Shown here: piece after piece, positions 31,692-40,696 of the stretch | How the letters are laid out: every line of letters starts with the position of its first letter | How positions within the stretch are numbered: position 1 is the first letter of the stretch | NCBI GenBank assembly: GCA_031401675.1 | Contig: JANNRR010000142.1 | Span: 1-61,123 of the forward strand | Source of the DNA: JANNRR01 sp031401675 | Lineage (GTDB): Bacteria > Pseudomonadota > Alphaproteobacteria > Rhodobacterales > Rhodobacteraceae | Direction of reading: 5' to 3' | Length of the DNA: 61,123 bases | The notes under the pieces: model-generated | Told to the model about the DNA's origin: nothing | Seen by the model: the letters and a program-made list of their open reading frames with translations, nothing else | The model's database searches: none | Translations under genes and position numbers: made by a program

Positions 31692-34352
31692 ATGCCCAGT
31701 CTGAACGACATCCGATCCACGTTTCTGGACTTTTTCCACCGCAACGGGCATGCGGTGGTCGACAGCTCGCCCCTGGTGCCGCGCAACGATCCGACGCTTA
31801 TGTTCGCCAATTCGGGCATGGTGCAGTTCAAGAACGTGTTCACCGGCGTCGAGCACCGCGACTACACCCGTGCGACAACGGCGCAGAAATGCGTGCGGGC
31901 GGGCGGCAAGCACAATGATCTGGACAATGTCGGCTATACCGCGCGGCATCATACGTTCTTTGAAATGCTGGGGAATTTCAGCTTTGGCGACTATTTCAAG
32001 GCGGATGCGATCCCGTTTGCCTGGGAACTTCTGACCCGCGATTTCGACATTCCGAAGGACCGCTTGCTGGTCACCGTCTATCACAGCGACGACGAGGCGG
32101 CGGCGATCTGGAAAAAGGTGGCGGGTCTGGGCGACGACCGGATCATCCGCATCCCGACCGATGACAATTTCTGGCGGATGGGGCCGACCGGCCCCTGCGG
32201 TCCCTGCACCGAGATCTTTTTTGACCATGGCGATCATATCTGGGGTGGCCCGCCGGGATCGGCGGATCAGGATGGTGACCGCTTCATCGAGATCTGGAAC
32301 CTGGTGTTCATGCAGAACGAGCAGTTTGCCGATGGCCGCCTGGTGCCGTTGCCGAAGCAGTCGATCGACACCGGCATGGGGCTGGAACGGATCGGGGCGC
32401 TGTTGCAGGGCAAGCACGACAACTACGACACCGACCTGATGCGCAGCCTGATCGAGGCGTCGGCGCACGCGACCTCTACCGACCCGGACGGGCCGGGCCG
32501 GATGCATCATCGGGTGATCGCCGATCATCTGCGGGCGACCAGCTTTCTGATCGCCGACGGGGTGATGCCGTCGAACGAGGGCCGGGGCTACGTGCTGCGA
32601 CGCATCATGCGCCGGGCGATGCGGCATGCGCATCAGTTGGGCACCACCGATCCGGTGATGTTCCGGCTGGTGTCGGCGCTGGTCCGCGGCATGGGTTCGG
32701 CCTATCCGGAACTGGTGCGGGCGCAGGCGCTGATCGAGGAGACGCTTCGGCTGGAGGAAACCCGGTTCCGCACCACGCTGGACCGCGGGCTGCGGCTTCT
32801 GGAAGACGAGTTGGCGCGGTTGCCGCAGGGGGCCGCTCTGACCGGCGAGGCGGCTTTCCGGCTTTACGACACCTATGGCTTTCCCTTGGACCTGACGCAG
32901 GATGCGCTGCGCGAGCAGGGCCGTGCCGTCGATGTGGCGGGATTCGAGGCAGCGATGGCGGCGCAGAAGGCGCGGGCGCGGGCGGCCTGGTCCGGGTCGG
33001 GGGAAACCAGCGAGGCGGCGGTCTGGTTCGATCTGGCCGAGGCACATGGTGCCACCGAGTTCCTGGGGTATGACACCGAACAGGCCGAAGGGCAGATTCT
33101 GGCGCTGGTCAAGGGCGGCTTGGTAGTGCCGCGCGCCACGGTCGGCGATCAGGTGCAGATCGTGGTCAACCAGACGCCGTTCTATGCGGAATCCGGCGGG
33201 CAGGTCGGCGACAGCGGCCAGTTGCGGGTCGAGGGTGGGGCGGCGCGCGTGACCGATACCCGCAAGTCGCAGGGGGTGGTGATCCATCTGGCGGAGGTTA
33301 CCGAAGGGGCGATTGCCACGGGGCAGGGTGCGGAACTGCTGGTGGACCCCGGGCGGCGCACGGCGATCCGCGCCAACCATTCAGCAACGCATCTGTTGCA
33401 CGAGGCGCTGCGGCGGACGCTTGGCCCGCATGTGGCGCAGCGCGGCAGTCTGAACGCCGCCGACCGGCTGCGGTTCGATTTCAGCCACCACAAGGGCATG
33501 AGTGCGGGCGAGCTGGCTTCAGTGGAGGCCGAGGTGAACAGCTTCATCCGCCAGAACGCACCGGTGGACACAAGGATCATGACGCCCGACGATGCGCGGG
33601 CGATCGGGGCGCAGGCGCTGTTCGGCGAAAAGTACGGCGACGAGGTCAGGGTGGTGTCGATGGGCAGAATGCCGGGTTCGGGCAAGGGCTCGGACCGGGC
33701 GACCTATTCGCTGGAACTGTGCGGCGGCACGCATGTGCGGCGCACCGGCGATATCGGGCTGTGCATTCTCTTGGGCGACGCCGCCTCGTCGGCCGGGGTG
33801 CGGCGGATCGAGGCGCTGACCGGCACGGGCGCGCTGGCGCATCTGACGGCGCAGGCCGGACTGCTGGCTGAAGTGGCCGGGGTGGTCAAGGCGTCGCCCG
33901 CCGAACTTCTGGACCGGGTCAAGGCGCTGGTTGACGAGCGGCGGGCCTTGCAGAACGACGTGGCGCAGTTGCGCCGCGAATTGGCGGTGGGCGGCAGGGC
34001 GGCGGCACCGGAGGCGAGGGTTGTGAATGGCGTGCCCTTTTTGGCGCAGGTTCTGACGGGCGTGTCCGGCAAGGACCTGCCGACCCTGATCGACGAGATC
34101 AAGACGCGGATCGGGTCGGGGGCGGTGCTGCTGATCGCCGACACCGGCGGCAAGCCGGCGGTGGCGGCGGGGGTGACAGCGGATCTGACCGGACGTCTGT
34201 CGGCGGTGGATATGGTCCGGGTGGCCGCAGAAGCCATGGGCGGGCGCGGCGGTGGTGGCCGAGCCGACTTGGCGCAAGCGGGCGGTGCCGATATTGCCGG
34301 TGCCGCAGCGGCAGTGGCGGCGGCAGAGGCGTTGATCGGGGGGCTGGCATGA
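31692..34352 (+). CDS. alaS: Alanyl-tRNA synthetase
   Basis: 886 aa, full length. The N-terminal catalytic core begins MPSLNDIRSTFLDFFHRNGH, with FANSGMVQFKNVFTG and RRHTFFEMLGNFSFGDYF. The editing domain carries the zinc motifs HSATHLLHEALR and CGGTHVRRTGD. The C-terminal DHHA1 domain is GRGGGGRADLAQAGG. It charges tRNA-Ala and edits Ser/Gly mischarging. The stop overlaps the next gene as ATGA. Confidence 0.98.
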   Translation: MPSLNDIRSTFLDFFHRNGHAVVDSSPLVPRNDPTLMFANSGMVQFKNVFTGVEHRDYTRATTAQKCVRAGGKHNDLDNVGYTARHHTFFEMLGNFSFGDYFKADAIPFAWELLTRDFDIPKDRLLVTVYHSDDEAAAIWKKVAGLGDDRIIRIPTDDNFWRMGPTGPCGPCTEIFFDHGDHIWGGPPGSADQDGDRFIEIWNLVFMQNEQFADGRLVPLPKQSIDTGMGLERIGALLQGKHDNYDTDLMRSLIEASAHATSTDPDGPGRMHHRVIADHLRATSFLIADGVMPSNEGRGYVLRRIMRRAMRHAHQLGTTDPVMFRLVSALVRGMGSAYPELVRAQALIEETLRLEETRFRTTLDRGLRLLEDELARLPQGAALTGEAAFRLYDTYGFPLDLTQDALREQGRAVDVAGFEAAMAAQKARARAAWSGSGETSEAAVWFDLAEAHGATEFLGYDTEQAEGQILALVKGGLVVPRATVGDQVQIVVNQTPFYAESGGQVGDSGQLRVEGGAARVTDTRKSQGVVIHLAEVTEGAIATGQGAELLVDPGRRTAIRANHSATHLLHEALRRTLGPHVAQRGSLNAADRLRFDFSHHKGMSAGELASVEAEVNSFIRQNAPVDTRIMTPDDARAIGAQALFGEKYGDEVRVVSMGRMPGSGKGSDRATYSLELCGGTHVRRTGDIGLCILLGDAASSAGVRRIEALTGTGALAHLTAQAGLLAEVAGVVKASPAELLDRVKALVDERRALQNDVAQLRRELAVGGRAAAPEARVVNGVPFLAQVLTGVSGKDLPTLIDEIKTRIGSGAVLLIADTGGKPAVAAGVTADLTGRLSAVDMVRVAAEAMGGRGGGGRADLAQAGGADIAGAAAAVAAAEALIGGLA

Positions 34353-34642
34353 AAGACAAGACGGCATTGTGGATTGCGCATGTCGAGGTGACGGATGCGG
34401 AGGTCTATGGCCGCTATGCCGCGATCGCCACCGAGGTGATCGGCGCGCATGGCGGGGTGTTTCTGGCGCGCGGCGGGGCGCATCTGCAGATGGAGGGCCG
34501 CGACCGGCCGCGCAACGTGGTGGCGCGGTTCCCCAGCCTGGCGGCGGCGCAGGCCTGTTACCGCTCGGCGCGGTATCAAGAGGCGCTGGTGTTTGCCCGG
34601 GCCTCGGCGATCCGCGATCTGGTGCTGGTGGAAGAGGTCTAG
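34349..34642 (+). CDS. DUF1330 family protein
   Basis: 97 aa. LWIAHVEVTDAEVYGRYAAI, GGVFLARGGAHLQMEGRDRP and ARFPSLAAAQACYRSARYQEAL match the DUF1330 dimeric alpha-beta barrel family, whose function is unknown. It overlaps alaS by 4 bases (ATGA), so the two are cotranscribed; the link to tRNA charging is probably only one of convenience. Confidence 0.85.
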   Translation: MKDKTALWIAHVEVTDAEVYGRYAAIATEVIGAHGGVFLARGGAHLQMEGRDRPRNVVARFPSLAAAQACYRSARYQEALVFARASAIRDLVLVEEV

Positions 34643-34685
34643 GCGCTGGCGGCCGGGTGGTCCGCGGGTCTGCGCTTCACCCGTC

Positions 34686-35159
34686 CTAACGCCGGGTCGA
34701 GCGCAGCGAGCGTTGACCCTGCACGGTGATCTGACGGATCGAGGCCAGATCGAAGTCCGACAGATAGGCACCGGCGGTGATTTCGCGGGAGGGCTGGGTC
34801 GACGACGGTGCCGGGGTGCGCGGCGGTATGACGACAAAGCGGTAGGTCAGCACGCCGTCAACCGGCAGGCCGTCGTTCTGCGCCACCAGATCCGCCTGCC
34901 ACCAGGCTTGGGTCGGCGGCAGGCCGGTGGCGCGCACGATGGCCCCGCCGGGGATCGGTTCGACCGACAACGACAGCACCTGGTCGACCAGCGGGCGATT
35001 GTCGGTCGTGGCGGCGTCATAGCCCTGTTTCGGTTCGAGGGTTTCGGCGACCGTGCTGCGTTTGAACCAGTTGAACGGATTGATCCGGGATTCGCGGGCC
35101 TTGGCGCAGGCGGTGACCAGCATCAGCGCCGTCAGTGCGGCAAGCAGGGGTGTCTTCAT
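34686..35159 (-). CDS. Small lipoprotein, function unknown
   Basis: 157 aa from the ATG at 35159. MKTPLLAALTALMLVTACAK is a lipoprotein signal with lipobox L-V-T-A-C (Cys18). A segment RINPFNWFKRS follows; this INPFNWF motif recurs in Rhodobacteraceae lipoproteins as I recall. The mature part is a single beta-rich domain (GGAIVRATGLPPTQAWWQADL). It is probably anchored in a cell-envelope membrane. It diverges from sufE and converges on the DUF1330 gene. I cannot name its role. Confidence 0.8.
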   Translation of the reverse strand: MKTPLLAALTALMLVTACAKARESRINPFNWFKRSTVAETLEPKQGYDAATTDNRPLVDQVLSLSVEPIPGGAIVRATGLPPTQAWWQADLVAQNDGLPVDGVLTYRFVVIPPRTPAPSSTQPSREITAGAYLSDFDLASIRQITVQGQRSLRSTRR

Positions 35160-35279
35160 GGCGGCCCTCGGTTCTGGCCCCATGGCTAGCCGATCGGACG
35201 GCGGTTGAAAAGCCATTGGCGCAGGACTGGACCTTTTGGCCGGGCGGGCTTACCTGCAACGCAGCAACAGGAGCGTGCG

Positions 35280-35705
35280 GTGGCCAGCCCAGCCTTTGAA
35301 GAGATTGCCGAGACCTTTGTCTTTCTGGAGGATTGGGAGGATCGCTACCGGCATCTGATCGACCTTGGCCGCGCCATGCCGCCGCTGGACGACAGTCTGC
35401 GGGTGCCTGCGACCAAGGTGGCGGGCTGCGCCAGCCAGGTCTGGATCGTGCCGCGGATCGACGGCGACGGACCGGCTGCCGGTTTCGATTTTCAGGGCGA
35501 CAGTGACGCGCTGATCGTGCGCGGTCTGATCGCGGTGCTGCATGCGCTGTTCGCGGGCCTGCGGCTGGAGCAGGTCGGGCGGGTCGATGCCGGGGCCGAA
35601 CTGGCCCGGCTGGGGTTGCAGGACCATTTGTCGGCGCAACGTTCGAACGGCCTCAGGGCCATGGTCGAACGCATCCGGCGGGTTGCTGCCGCTGCCGCTG
35701 GCTGA
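35280..35705 (+). CDS. sufE: SufE-family cysteine desulfurase activator
   Basis: 141 aa from a GTG at 35280 with AGGAG six bases upstream. EIAETFVFLEDWEDRYRHLIDLGR, VPATKVAGCASQVW (sulfur-accepting Cys50) and GLQDHLSAQRSNGLRAMVERI are SufE landmarks. SufE takes persulfide sulfur from SufS for Fe-S cluster assembly. It stands alone here, away from a suf operon, so it could also serve another desulfurase. A palindromic terminator overlaps its stop codon. Confidence 0.92.
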   Translation: MASPAFEEIAETFVFLEDWEDRYRHLIDLGRAMPPLDDSLRVPATKVAGCASQVWIVPRIDGDGPAAGFDFQGDSDALIVRGLIAVLHALFAGLRLEQVGRVDAGAELARLGLQDHLSAQRSNGLRAMVERIRRVAAAAAG

Positions 35706-35752
35706 AAAATCTTGCGCAAGATTTTTCGCAAGATTTTTGATCAAGAATCTTG
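35705..35752. terminator. Double palindrome (family B) between convergent sufE and DUF1638 genes
   Basis: A perfect 22-bp palindrome (AAAAATCTTGC and its complement, 35705-35726) is followed by a second stem, CAAGATT...AATCTTG (35729-35752). With A-runs on one side and T-runs on the other it can stop transcription both ways. The same two-stem design occurs at 44518 and 58757. The end of the DUF1638 frame lies inside the second stem. Confidence 0.75.
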
Positions 35753-36394
35753 GGGCCCGCTCCACTGGCGCAGGGCGGTCTGCAGGTCACCATAGCCGGT
35801 CGCCCGCCGCTCATAGGCCAGCCCCAGCCGCCGGGCGCAGTCTTCGGCTTTGGCCGACAGCGCCGGATCGTCGGTCTGGGCCTGATAGACCAGTTTGGTG
35901 TAGTTGCCGAAGTACAGGTCGCGCAGCTCGGGATGGCGGTCCAGTCCCATCGGCTGCCAGACAAAGGCATCGAACTGGCGGACCAGAAAATCGGTCAGGT
36001 AGAAGGCGGTAAATTCGGTTTCGGAGCGGGCGACAAAGCCGGCGGTGCCTTCGAAGAACGCGTAGCAGTGCGGGCCTTCGACCATCTCGACACCCAGCTC
36101 GGCGCATTTGGCCTGCAGCCGGCCGCCGGTGCCGCAATCGGCATAGACCACATAGATTTTGGCGTAATCCGGCCGGTGCCGGCTGACCGCCGCCGCGACC
36201 GCCGCCGGAATCCGGTCGGGCCAGAGATGCAGGTTGGCGGGCAGACAGGTCAGGTCCATGTGGTCCCAGGCGTTCGCCGTCTTCAGCGCCAGAATCTCGC
36301 GGGCCAGCGCACCGCAGGCCAGGAGCAGGATGCGCCCCTGAGGCCGCTCGAGCGGCAGCCCGGTTGCGGTCAGGACCGCATCATCCGGCATCAT
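35741..36394 (-). CDS. DUF1638 family protein, corrinoid-associated
   Basis: 217 aa from the ATG at 36394, which overlaps the preceding stop as ATGA; the ATG at 36391 is equally possible. Conserved-looking cysteines stand in LLACGAL (27), LTCLPANLHLWPDRIP (50), YADCGTGG (87), KCAELG (97) and EGPHCYAFFEG (110), which suggests a metal or cofactor site. DUF1638 genes commonly sit beside corrinoid proteins and MttB-type methyltransferases, as here, but their function is not established. A role in loading, reactivating or partnering the corrinoid protein is a guess from context. Confidence 0.83.
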   Translation of the reverse strand: MMPDDAVLTATGLPLERPQGRILLLACGALAREILALKTANAWDHMDLTCLPANLHLWPDRIPAAVAAAVSRHRPDYAKIYVVYADCGTGGRLQAKCAELGVEMVEGPHCYAFFEGTAGFVARSETEFTAFYLTDFLVRQFDAFVWQPMGLDRHPELRDLYFGNYTKLVYQAQTDDPALSAKAEDCARRLGLAYERRATGYGDLQTALRQWSGPQDS

Positions 36395-36558
36395 GGCCGC
36401 AGCGCTCGGCGCAGGATCAGGGCGGCACAAAGCGCGAGCGCGCTCAGGGCCGCGACCGGTACACCCGAGCCGCCCGACAGCAGGGCCGCCAGCGCCACGG
36501 TCAGGCCTGCGGCGGCGATCACGGCAAAGAGCAGGGTGAGGAAACGGGTCAGCGGCAT
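36391..36558 (-). CDS. 55-residue membrane protein
   Basis: MPLTRFLTLLFAVIAAAGLT and a second hydrophobic stretch (VAALSALALCAALIL) give two membrane helices in 55 aa, ending in RRALRP. AAAGGAG stands a few bases before the ATG, and its stop overlaps the DUF1638 start (ATGA), so it is a real coupled gene. No family recognised. It lies between the corrinoid-protein and DUF1638 genes. Confidence 0.65.
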   Translation of the reverse strand: MPLTRFLTLLFAVIAAAGLTVALAALLSGGSGVPVAALSALALCAALILRRALRP

Positions 36559-36714
36559 TGCAGCACTCCTTTGCCACAGATGTGCGCCCGGTGCCGGGCT
36601 TTGCCAAGGGGCTGCGCACATCGGCCGGGGTGTCGGCAAGGACAAGGGTGCGGGCGGGTGCGGCACCCGGACGTCATTGTCCGGAGTGACCCCGCGGCCC
36701 CTTGCCCCGGCGCG

Positions 36715-37413
36715 TCAGCCGGCGGCGGCGCGGTTGTGTTTGCGGGCAATCCAGGTTTTTGCGGTTTCGACGGCGACAGCGGCATCGCGGCAATAGGCAT
36801 CGGCCCCGATGGCCCGGCCGAATTCCTCGTTCAGGGGCGCACCCCCGACCAGCACGATGTAATTGTCGCGCATGCCGCGTTCGATCATCGTGTCGATCAC
36901 CACCTTCATGTAAGGCATGGTGGTGGTCAGCAGCGCCGACATGCCGAGGATGTCGGCCCCCTCGCGCTCGAGCGCGTCAAGATATTTGTCGACCGGATTG
37001 TTGATGCCCAGATCGACGACCTCGAAGCCTGCGCCTTCCATCATCATCCCGACCAGATTCTTGCCGATGTCATGGATGTCGCCCTTGACGGTACCGATCA
37101 CCATCTTGCCGACGCGCGGGGCGCCGGTTTCGACCAGCAGCGGCTTCAGGATCGCCATGCCGCCCTTCATGGCGTTGGCGGCCAGCAACACTTCGGGCAC
37201 GAACAGGATGCCATCGCGAAAGTCGGCTCCGACGATAGTCATGCCTGCAACCAGCGCCTTGGTCAGCACGTCATAGGGCGTCCAGCCGCGGGCGATCAGG
37301 ATGTTGACGCCCTCCTCGATCTCTTCCCTCAGCCCGTCATAGAGGTCGTCGAACATCTGCAGCACAAGCTCGTCGTCACTGAGGTCTGCCAGAATGATCT
37401 CGTCGTCGGCCAT
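36715..37413 (-). CDS. Corrinoid (cobalamin)-binding methyl carrier protein
   Basis: 232 aa. The first 90 residues are the helical cap domain (B12-binding-2 type), and residues about 100-225 the Rossmann-like cobalamin domain with the lower-ligand motif GDIHDIGKNLV (His114), then GMSALLTTTMPYM and LVGGAPLN. AAGGAG precedes the ATG. Such proteins carry methyl groups between methyltransferases. With a homocysteine methyltransferase 3.6 kb away on the same strand, the likely role is the B12 module of a split methionine synthase, as reported genetically for other Rhodobacteraceae; serving the MttB-like protein is an alternative. Confidence 0.92.
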   Translation of the reverse strand: MADDEIILADLSDDELVLQMFDDLYDGLREEIEEGVNILIARGWTPYDVLTKALVAGMTIVGADFRDGILFVPEVLLAANAMKGGMAILKPLLVETGAPRVGKMVIGTVKGDIHDIGKNLVGMMMEGAGFEVVDLGINNPVDKYLDALEREGADILGMSALLTTTMPYMKVVIDTMIERGMRDNYIVLVGGAPLNEEFGRAIGADAYCRDAAVAVETAKTWIARKHNRAAAG

Positions 37414-37556
37414 GGGCCTGCTCCTTGGGCAATAGGTGTCATCTTAATGCGGGCAACGGCGGCTGCCGACTGTATTGATTGCGACATCTGTGATGCTGCA
37501 ACCGACGGCAGGCGAAAGGGATGGAATTCGTTCATGGTATGTTCTAGGATTTGACC

Positions 37557-38654
37557 ATGCCGGAAGCAGCGCCCAAGCCTGTCACCATCGCCCCCGGGCT
37601 GCGCCTGCCGGGGCGGGCGGCGCTGTCGAATGCGGTCGGCCGGTTCGAGGCTGCGGCGTGGCAGGTGTTCGACGACGGCTGGGGGCTGGAGGCGGACAGC
37701 AAGGTGCTGCGGACCGAGGTGACGGTGGAGCGGCCGCGTTCGGCGATCAGCCGCAATACCTCGCCCGACGTCGGCTTCGACCGGTCGGTCAATCCCTATC
37801 GCGGCTGCGAGCATGGCTGCATCTATTGCTTTGCCCGGCCGAGCCATGCCTTTCTTGGCCTGTCGCCGGGGCTGGATTTCGAAACGCGGCTGATCGCGCG
37901 GCCGGGGATCGCCGAGGTACTGGCGCGGGAGTTGCGGGCAAAGCGGTATCAGGTGGCGCCGATTGCCATCGGCACCAACACCGATCCGTATCAGCCGGTC
38001 GAGCAGCAGTATCGGGTGATGCGGGCGGTGCTGGAGGTGCTGCGCGATTTCCGGCATCCGGTGCAGATCGTGACCAAGGGCGGGATGATCGAGCGGGATC
38101 TGGATATTCTGGGGCCGATGGCGGCAGAAGGGCTGGTGCGGGTGGGCGTGTCGGTGACGACGCTGGACGACGATCTGAGCCGGAAGATGGAGCCGAGGGT
38201 GCCGCGGCCGGCGCGGCGGCTGGCGGCGATCCGGGCGTTGGCGGCGGCGGGGGTGCCAGTGCGGATCATGGTGTCGCCGGTGATCCCGGCGCTGACCGAT
38301 CACGAGACCGAGGCGATTCTGGCGGCGGGGGCCGAAGCGGGGGCGGTGGCTGCCAGTTCGATCACGCTGCGGTTGCCGCTGGAGGTGGCGGGGCTGTTCA
38401 AGGAGTGGGTGGCCGAACATTTCCCCGACCGGGCGGTGCGGATCATGGGCCGGGTGCGGGAGTTGCATGGCGGGCGGGAGTATGATCCGGCGTTCGGGGT
38501 GCGGATGACGGGGGAGGGGGTGTGGGCGGAATTGCACCGGCAGCGGTTTGCGGTGGCCTGCCGGAGGCTGGGGCTGGCGCGGGACTTGCCGCCCTTGCGC
38601 TGCGATCTGTTCCGGGTGCCGGTTCGGGTCGGGGATCAGATGCGCCTGTTTTGA
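37557..38654 (+). CDS. PA0069-family radical SAM protein
   Basis: 365 aa from the ATG at 37557 (an in-frame TTG lies at 37551). The radical SAM cluster motif is GCEHGCIYC with Cys84, Cys88 and Cys91, followed by FARPSHAFLGLSPGLDFE, typical of the SplB-like PA0069/Rv2578c family. AIGTNTDPYQPVE and IVTKGGMIERDLD are further family marks. The reaction is unknown; DNA photoproduct lyase is the distant relative. It diverges from the corrinoid gene and is followed by the repeat that bounds the RTX insertion. Confidence 0.88.
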   Translation: MPEAAPKPVTIAPGLRLPGRAALSNAVGRFEAAAWQVFDDGWGLEADSKVLRTEVTVERPRSAISRNTSPDVGFDRSVNPYRGCEHGCIYCFARPSHAFLGLSPGLDFETRLIARPGIAEVLARELRAKRYQVAPIAIGTNTDPYQPVEQQYRVMRAVLEVLRDFRHPVQIVTKGGMIERDLDILGPMAAEGLVRVGVSVTTLDDDLSRKMEPRVPRPARRLAAIRALAAAGVPVRIMVSPVIPALTDHETEAILAAGAEAGAVAASSITLRLPLEVAGLFKEWVAEHFPDRAVRIMGRVRELHGGREYDPAFGVRMTGEGVWAELHRQRFAVACRRLGLARDLPPLRCDLFRVPVRVGDQMRLF

Positions 38655-38811
38655 GGAGCGTCTCGGCGCGAGACATTTTTATGTGGTGCGATTGCAAAGG
38701 GTTAGGGTGTCGTCGTTAACGGATTTTTTACTATTTGGGCTTGGGAGTGCGTCGGGAAAAACACGGGCGGGCGTCTGGTGAGGCTGCGGTGCGTCAGCGA
38801 GCTTAGGGAGA

Positions 38812-38892
38812 CGGAACCCACCGCGATGTAGTCGCTGGCCGGGGCTCTTGGCCAAAAGAAAGCGGTGGGTTTCACCCACCCTACGCTCGCTG
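38812..38892. repeat. Left copy of a ~80-100 bp repeat flanking the RTX gene
   Basis: Reads GGAACCCACCGCGATGTAGT, then a CGGGGCTCTTGG stretch, an AAAG-CGGTGGG segment and CACCCACCCTACGCTCGCT. The right copy at 40876-40972 shares GGAACCCAC, TAGTCGC, CGGGGCT, TTG, AAAG, GGTGG and CACCCTACGCT in the same order and orientation. GGTGGGTTTCACCCACC is itself a hairpin. Two direct copies bracket exactly the RTX gene and its flanks. Confidence 0.7.
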
Positions 38893-38941
38893 AAAGCCAT
38901 GGAGGCCAACCCCGGTGGCGGGGTTTGCCCGGGCAGCCGTC

Positions 38942-40696
38942 TCAGAAGATGAAATCGGCGGCGGTCAACACGGGCATATTGGTGATGTTGATTTCGAAAT
39001 CCGCCGTGCCGTCGCCGTTGACATCGCCCTGCAGAATGCCGGTCGCCTTGACGTAGCGAACCTGACCCGCAACATTTCCGAATGCCGCGATGCCGATGAA
39101 GCTGCCGCCCGCCAAGAAGCCGCTGAGGTCGATGTCATCCACCAGATGCTGGAAATCGGTGATCACATCGCGGCTGGCACCGATCCCAGCCTCAGCCCCG
39201 CTGGCAAAGATGAAAACGTCCGCCGCAGTCTCGCCGGACATCGTGTCGCGGCCAAGCCCGCCGATCAGCACGTCGGCACCGATGCCGCCGAAAAGGACGT
39301 CGTTATTCCGGCCGCCGTTGAGCCGGTCGGCACCCGCGCCGCCATTGAGCTGATCATTGCCGTTGCCGCCATTGATGATGTCGGCGCCATTTTCGCCCCG
39401 CAGCAGGTCGTTGCCGCCGGCCCCGGACATCCGATCGTTGAAACGCGTGCCAATCCATTGGTCGGCGAGCCCCGTTCCGGTCAGGCTGACCGCCGCCTCG
39501 CGCGGGTCGAAGATCTGGCCTCGGGTGCAGGAGGTACCGGAATCGGTCCAGGTGATGACGAAGCGGCCATCGGCCAGGGTGCTGATGACCGGCGCGGACT
39601 GGCCTCCAAAGGTGATGGTATTGACCAGAAACTCAATCCCCGATTTCGACCCATCGAGGTTGAATACCTGCGCATGGATTTCTGAGTCTACGGTGTTGGT
39701 GACCCTGCTGAAATCCGTCCAGCAGGCAACAAAGCGGCCATCGGCGAGGGCCGCGATGCTGGAATCATGCTGGTTGTTGGCACCTGTGGTATTGACCAGG
39801 AATTCCGATCCCGAGCGGGCGCCGTTTGCGTCGAACACCTGCGCGCGAACCGAACTGTTGCCACCCGACAGGACACCGTCCGTCCAGCTGACGACAAAGC
39901 CGCCATTGGCCAAGGCGGTGATGCTGGGCTCATATTGATCGCCCGTCGTGGTGGTGTTGGCCACGAAATCCGGGGCGTTATTCAGCGCTACGCCATTGGC
40001 ATCGAACACTTGGGCTCTGATGGCCTTGCCTGACGGATCGCCGCCCGGGCCACCGGTGGCGCTCCAATCCATCCAGCAGACGACGAAGCCGCCATTGTTC
40101 AGCGCGGTGATGACGGGGTCGCTTTGCTCCCCCGTCCTGGTTGAGTTGACCACGAATTCGAGTCCGGACGTGCTACCATCGGCATTGAACATCTGCGCCC
40201 GAATGCCCCGGCCCGAGGTGCCATCCGATGGGTCATTCCAGCACACGACAAAGCGGCCATCGGCCAGCGCGGTTATGCTTGGGTCACGTTGGTCAAACGC
40301 GGTTGTGGTGTTGACTACAAACTCTCCTCCTGCCTTGGTGCCGTCGGCATTGAAAATCTGGGCACGGATGGCTTCTCCCGACGTGTCACCGCCGCTGGCG
40401 CTCTGATCTTCCCAGCAGACGACAAATCGGCCACCGGCAAGTGCGGTGATGCTGGGCAGATCTTGGTTGGTGGCGGTTGTTGTGTTCACCCCAAAGGACG
40501 GCCCCGCGACCGAGCCGTCGGCGTTGAATATCTGCGCCCGGATGCCGGTGGCTGATCCGTCGTTGGTTCCGGTTTGGTCTGTCCAGCAAACCACAAAGCG
40601 GCCATCGGCCAGCGCCGTTATGCTGGATTGCTGCAGGGGCCCACTCGATATGGAGTTGACCAGGAATTCAGTGCCAAAGCGGACCGGTGTTGCCAT
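38942..40696 (-). CDS. Secreted RTX-type calcium-binding repeat protein
   Basis: 584 aa from the ATG at 40696. No signal peptide. Residues about 8-395 are seven tandem repeats of about 55 aa with the pattern EFLVNT...Q..PSITALADGRFVVCW.D....IRAQIFNADGS. Residues about 415-490 hold RTX nonapeptides (GGNGNDQLNGGAGADRL), and the C-terminal 90 residues (ADVFIFASGAEAG, RDVITDFQHLVDDIDLSGF) resemble the serralysin-type domain that directs type I secretion. The C-terminus ends ADFIF. No type I exporter genes are nearby. It is less GC-rich than its neighbours and is bracketed by direct repeats, so probably acquired. Likely an extracellular structural or adhesive protein. Confidence 0.87.
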   Translation of the reverse strand: MATPVRFGTEFLVNSISSGPLQQSSITALADGRFVVCWTDQTGTNDGSATGIRAQIFNADGSVAGPSFGVNTTTATNQDLPSITALAGGRFVVCWEDQSASGGDTSGEAIRAQIFNADGTKAGGEFVVNTTTAFDQRDPSITALADGRFVVCWNDPSDGTSGRGIRAQMFNADGSTSGLEFVVNSTRTGEQSDPVITALNNGGFVVCWMDWSATGGPGGDPSGKAIRAQVFDANGVALNNAPDFVANTTTTGDQYEPSITALANGGFVVSWTDGVLSGGNSSVRAQVFDANGARSGSEFLVNTTGANNQHDSSIAALADGRFVACWTDFSRVTNTVDSEIHAQVFNLDGSKSGIEFLVNTITFGGQSAPVISTLADGRFVITWTDSGTSCTRGQIFDPREAAVSLTGTGLADQWIGTRFNDRMSGAGGNDLLRGENGADIINGGNGNDQLNGGAGADRLNGGRNNDVLFGGIGADVLIGGLGRDTMSGETAADVFIFASGAEAGIGASRDVITDFQHLVDDIDLSGFLAGGSFIGIAAFGNVAGQVRYVKATGILQGDVNGDGTADFEINITNMPVLTAADFIF

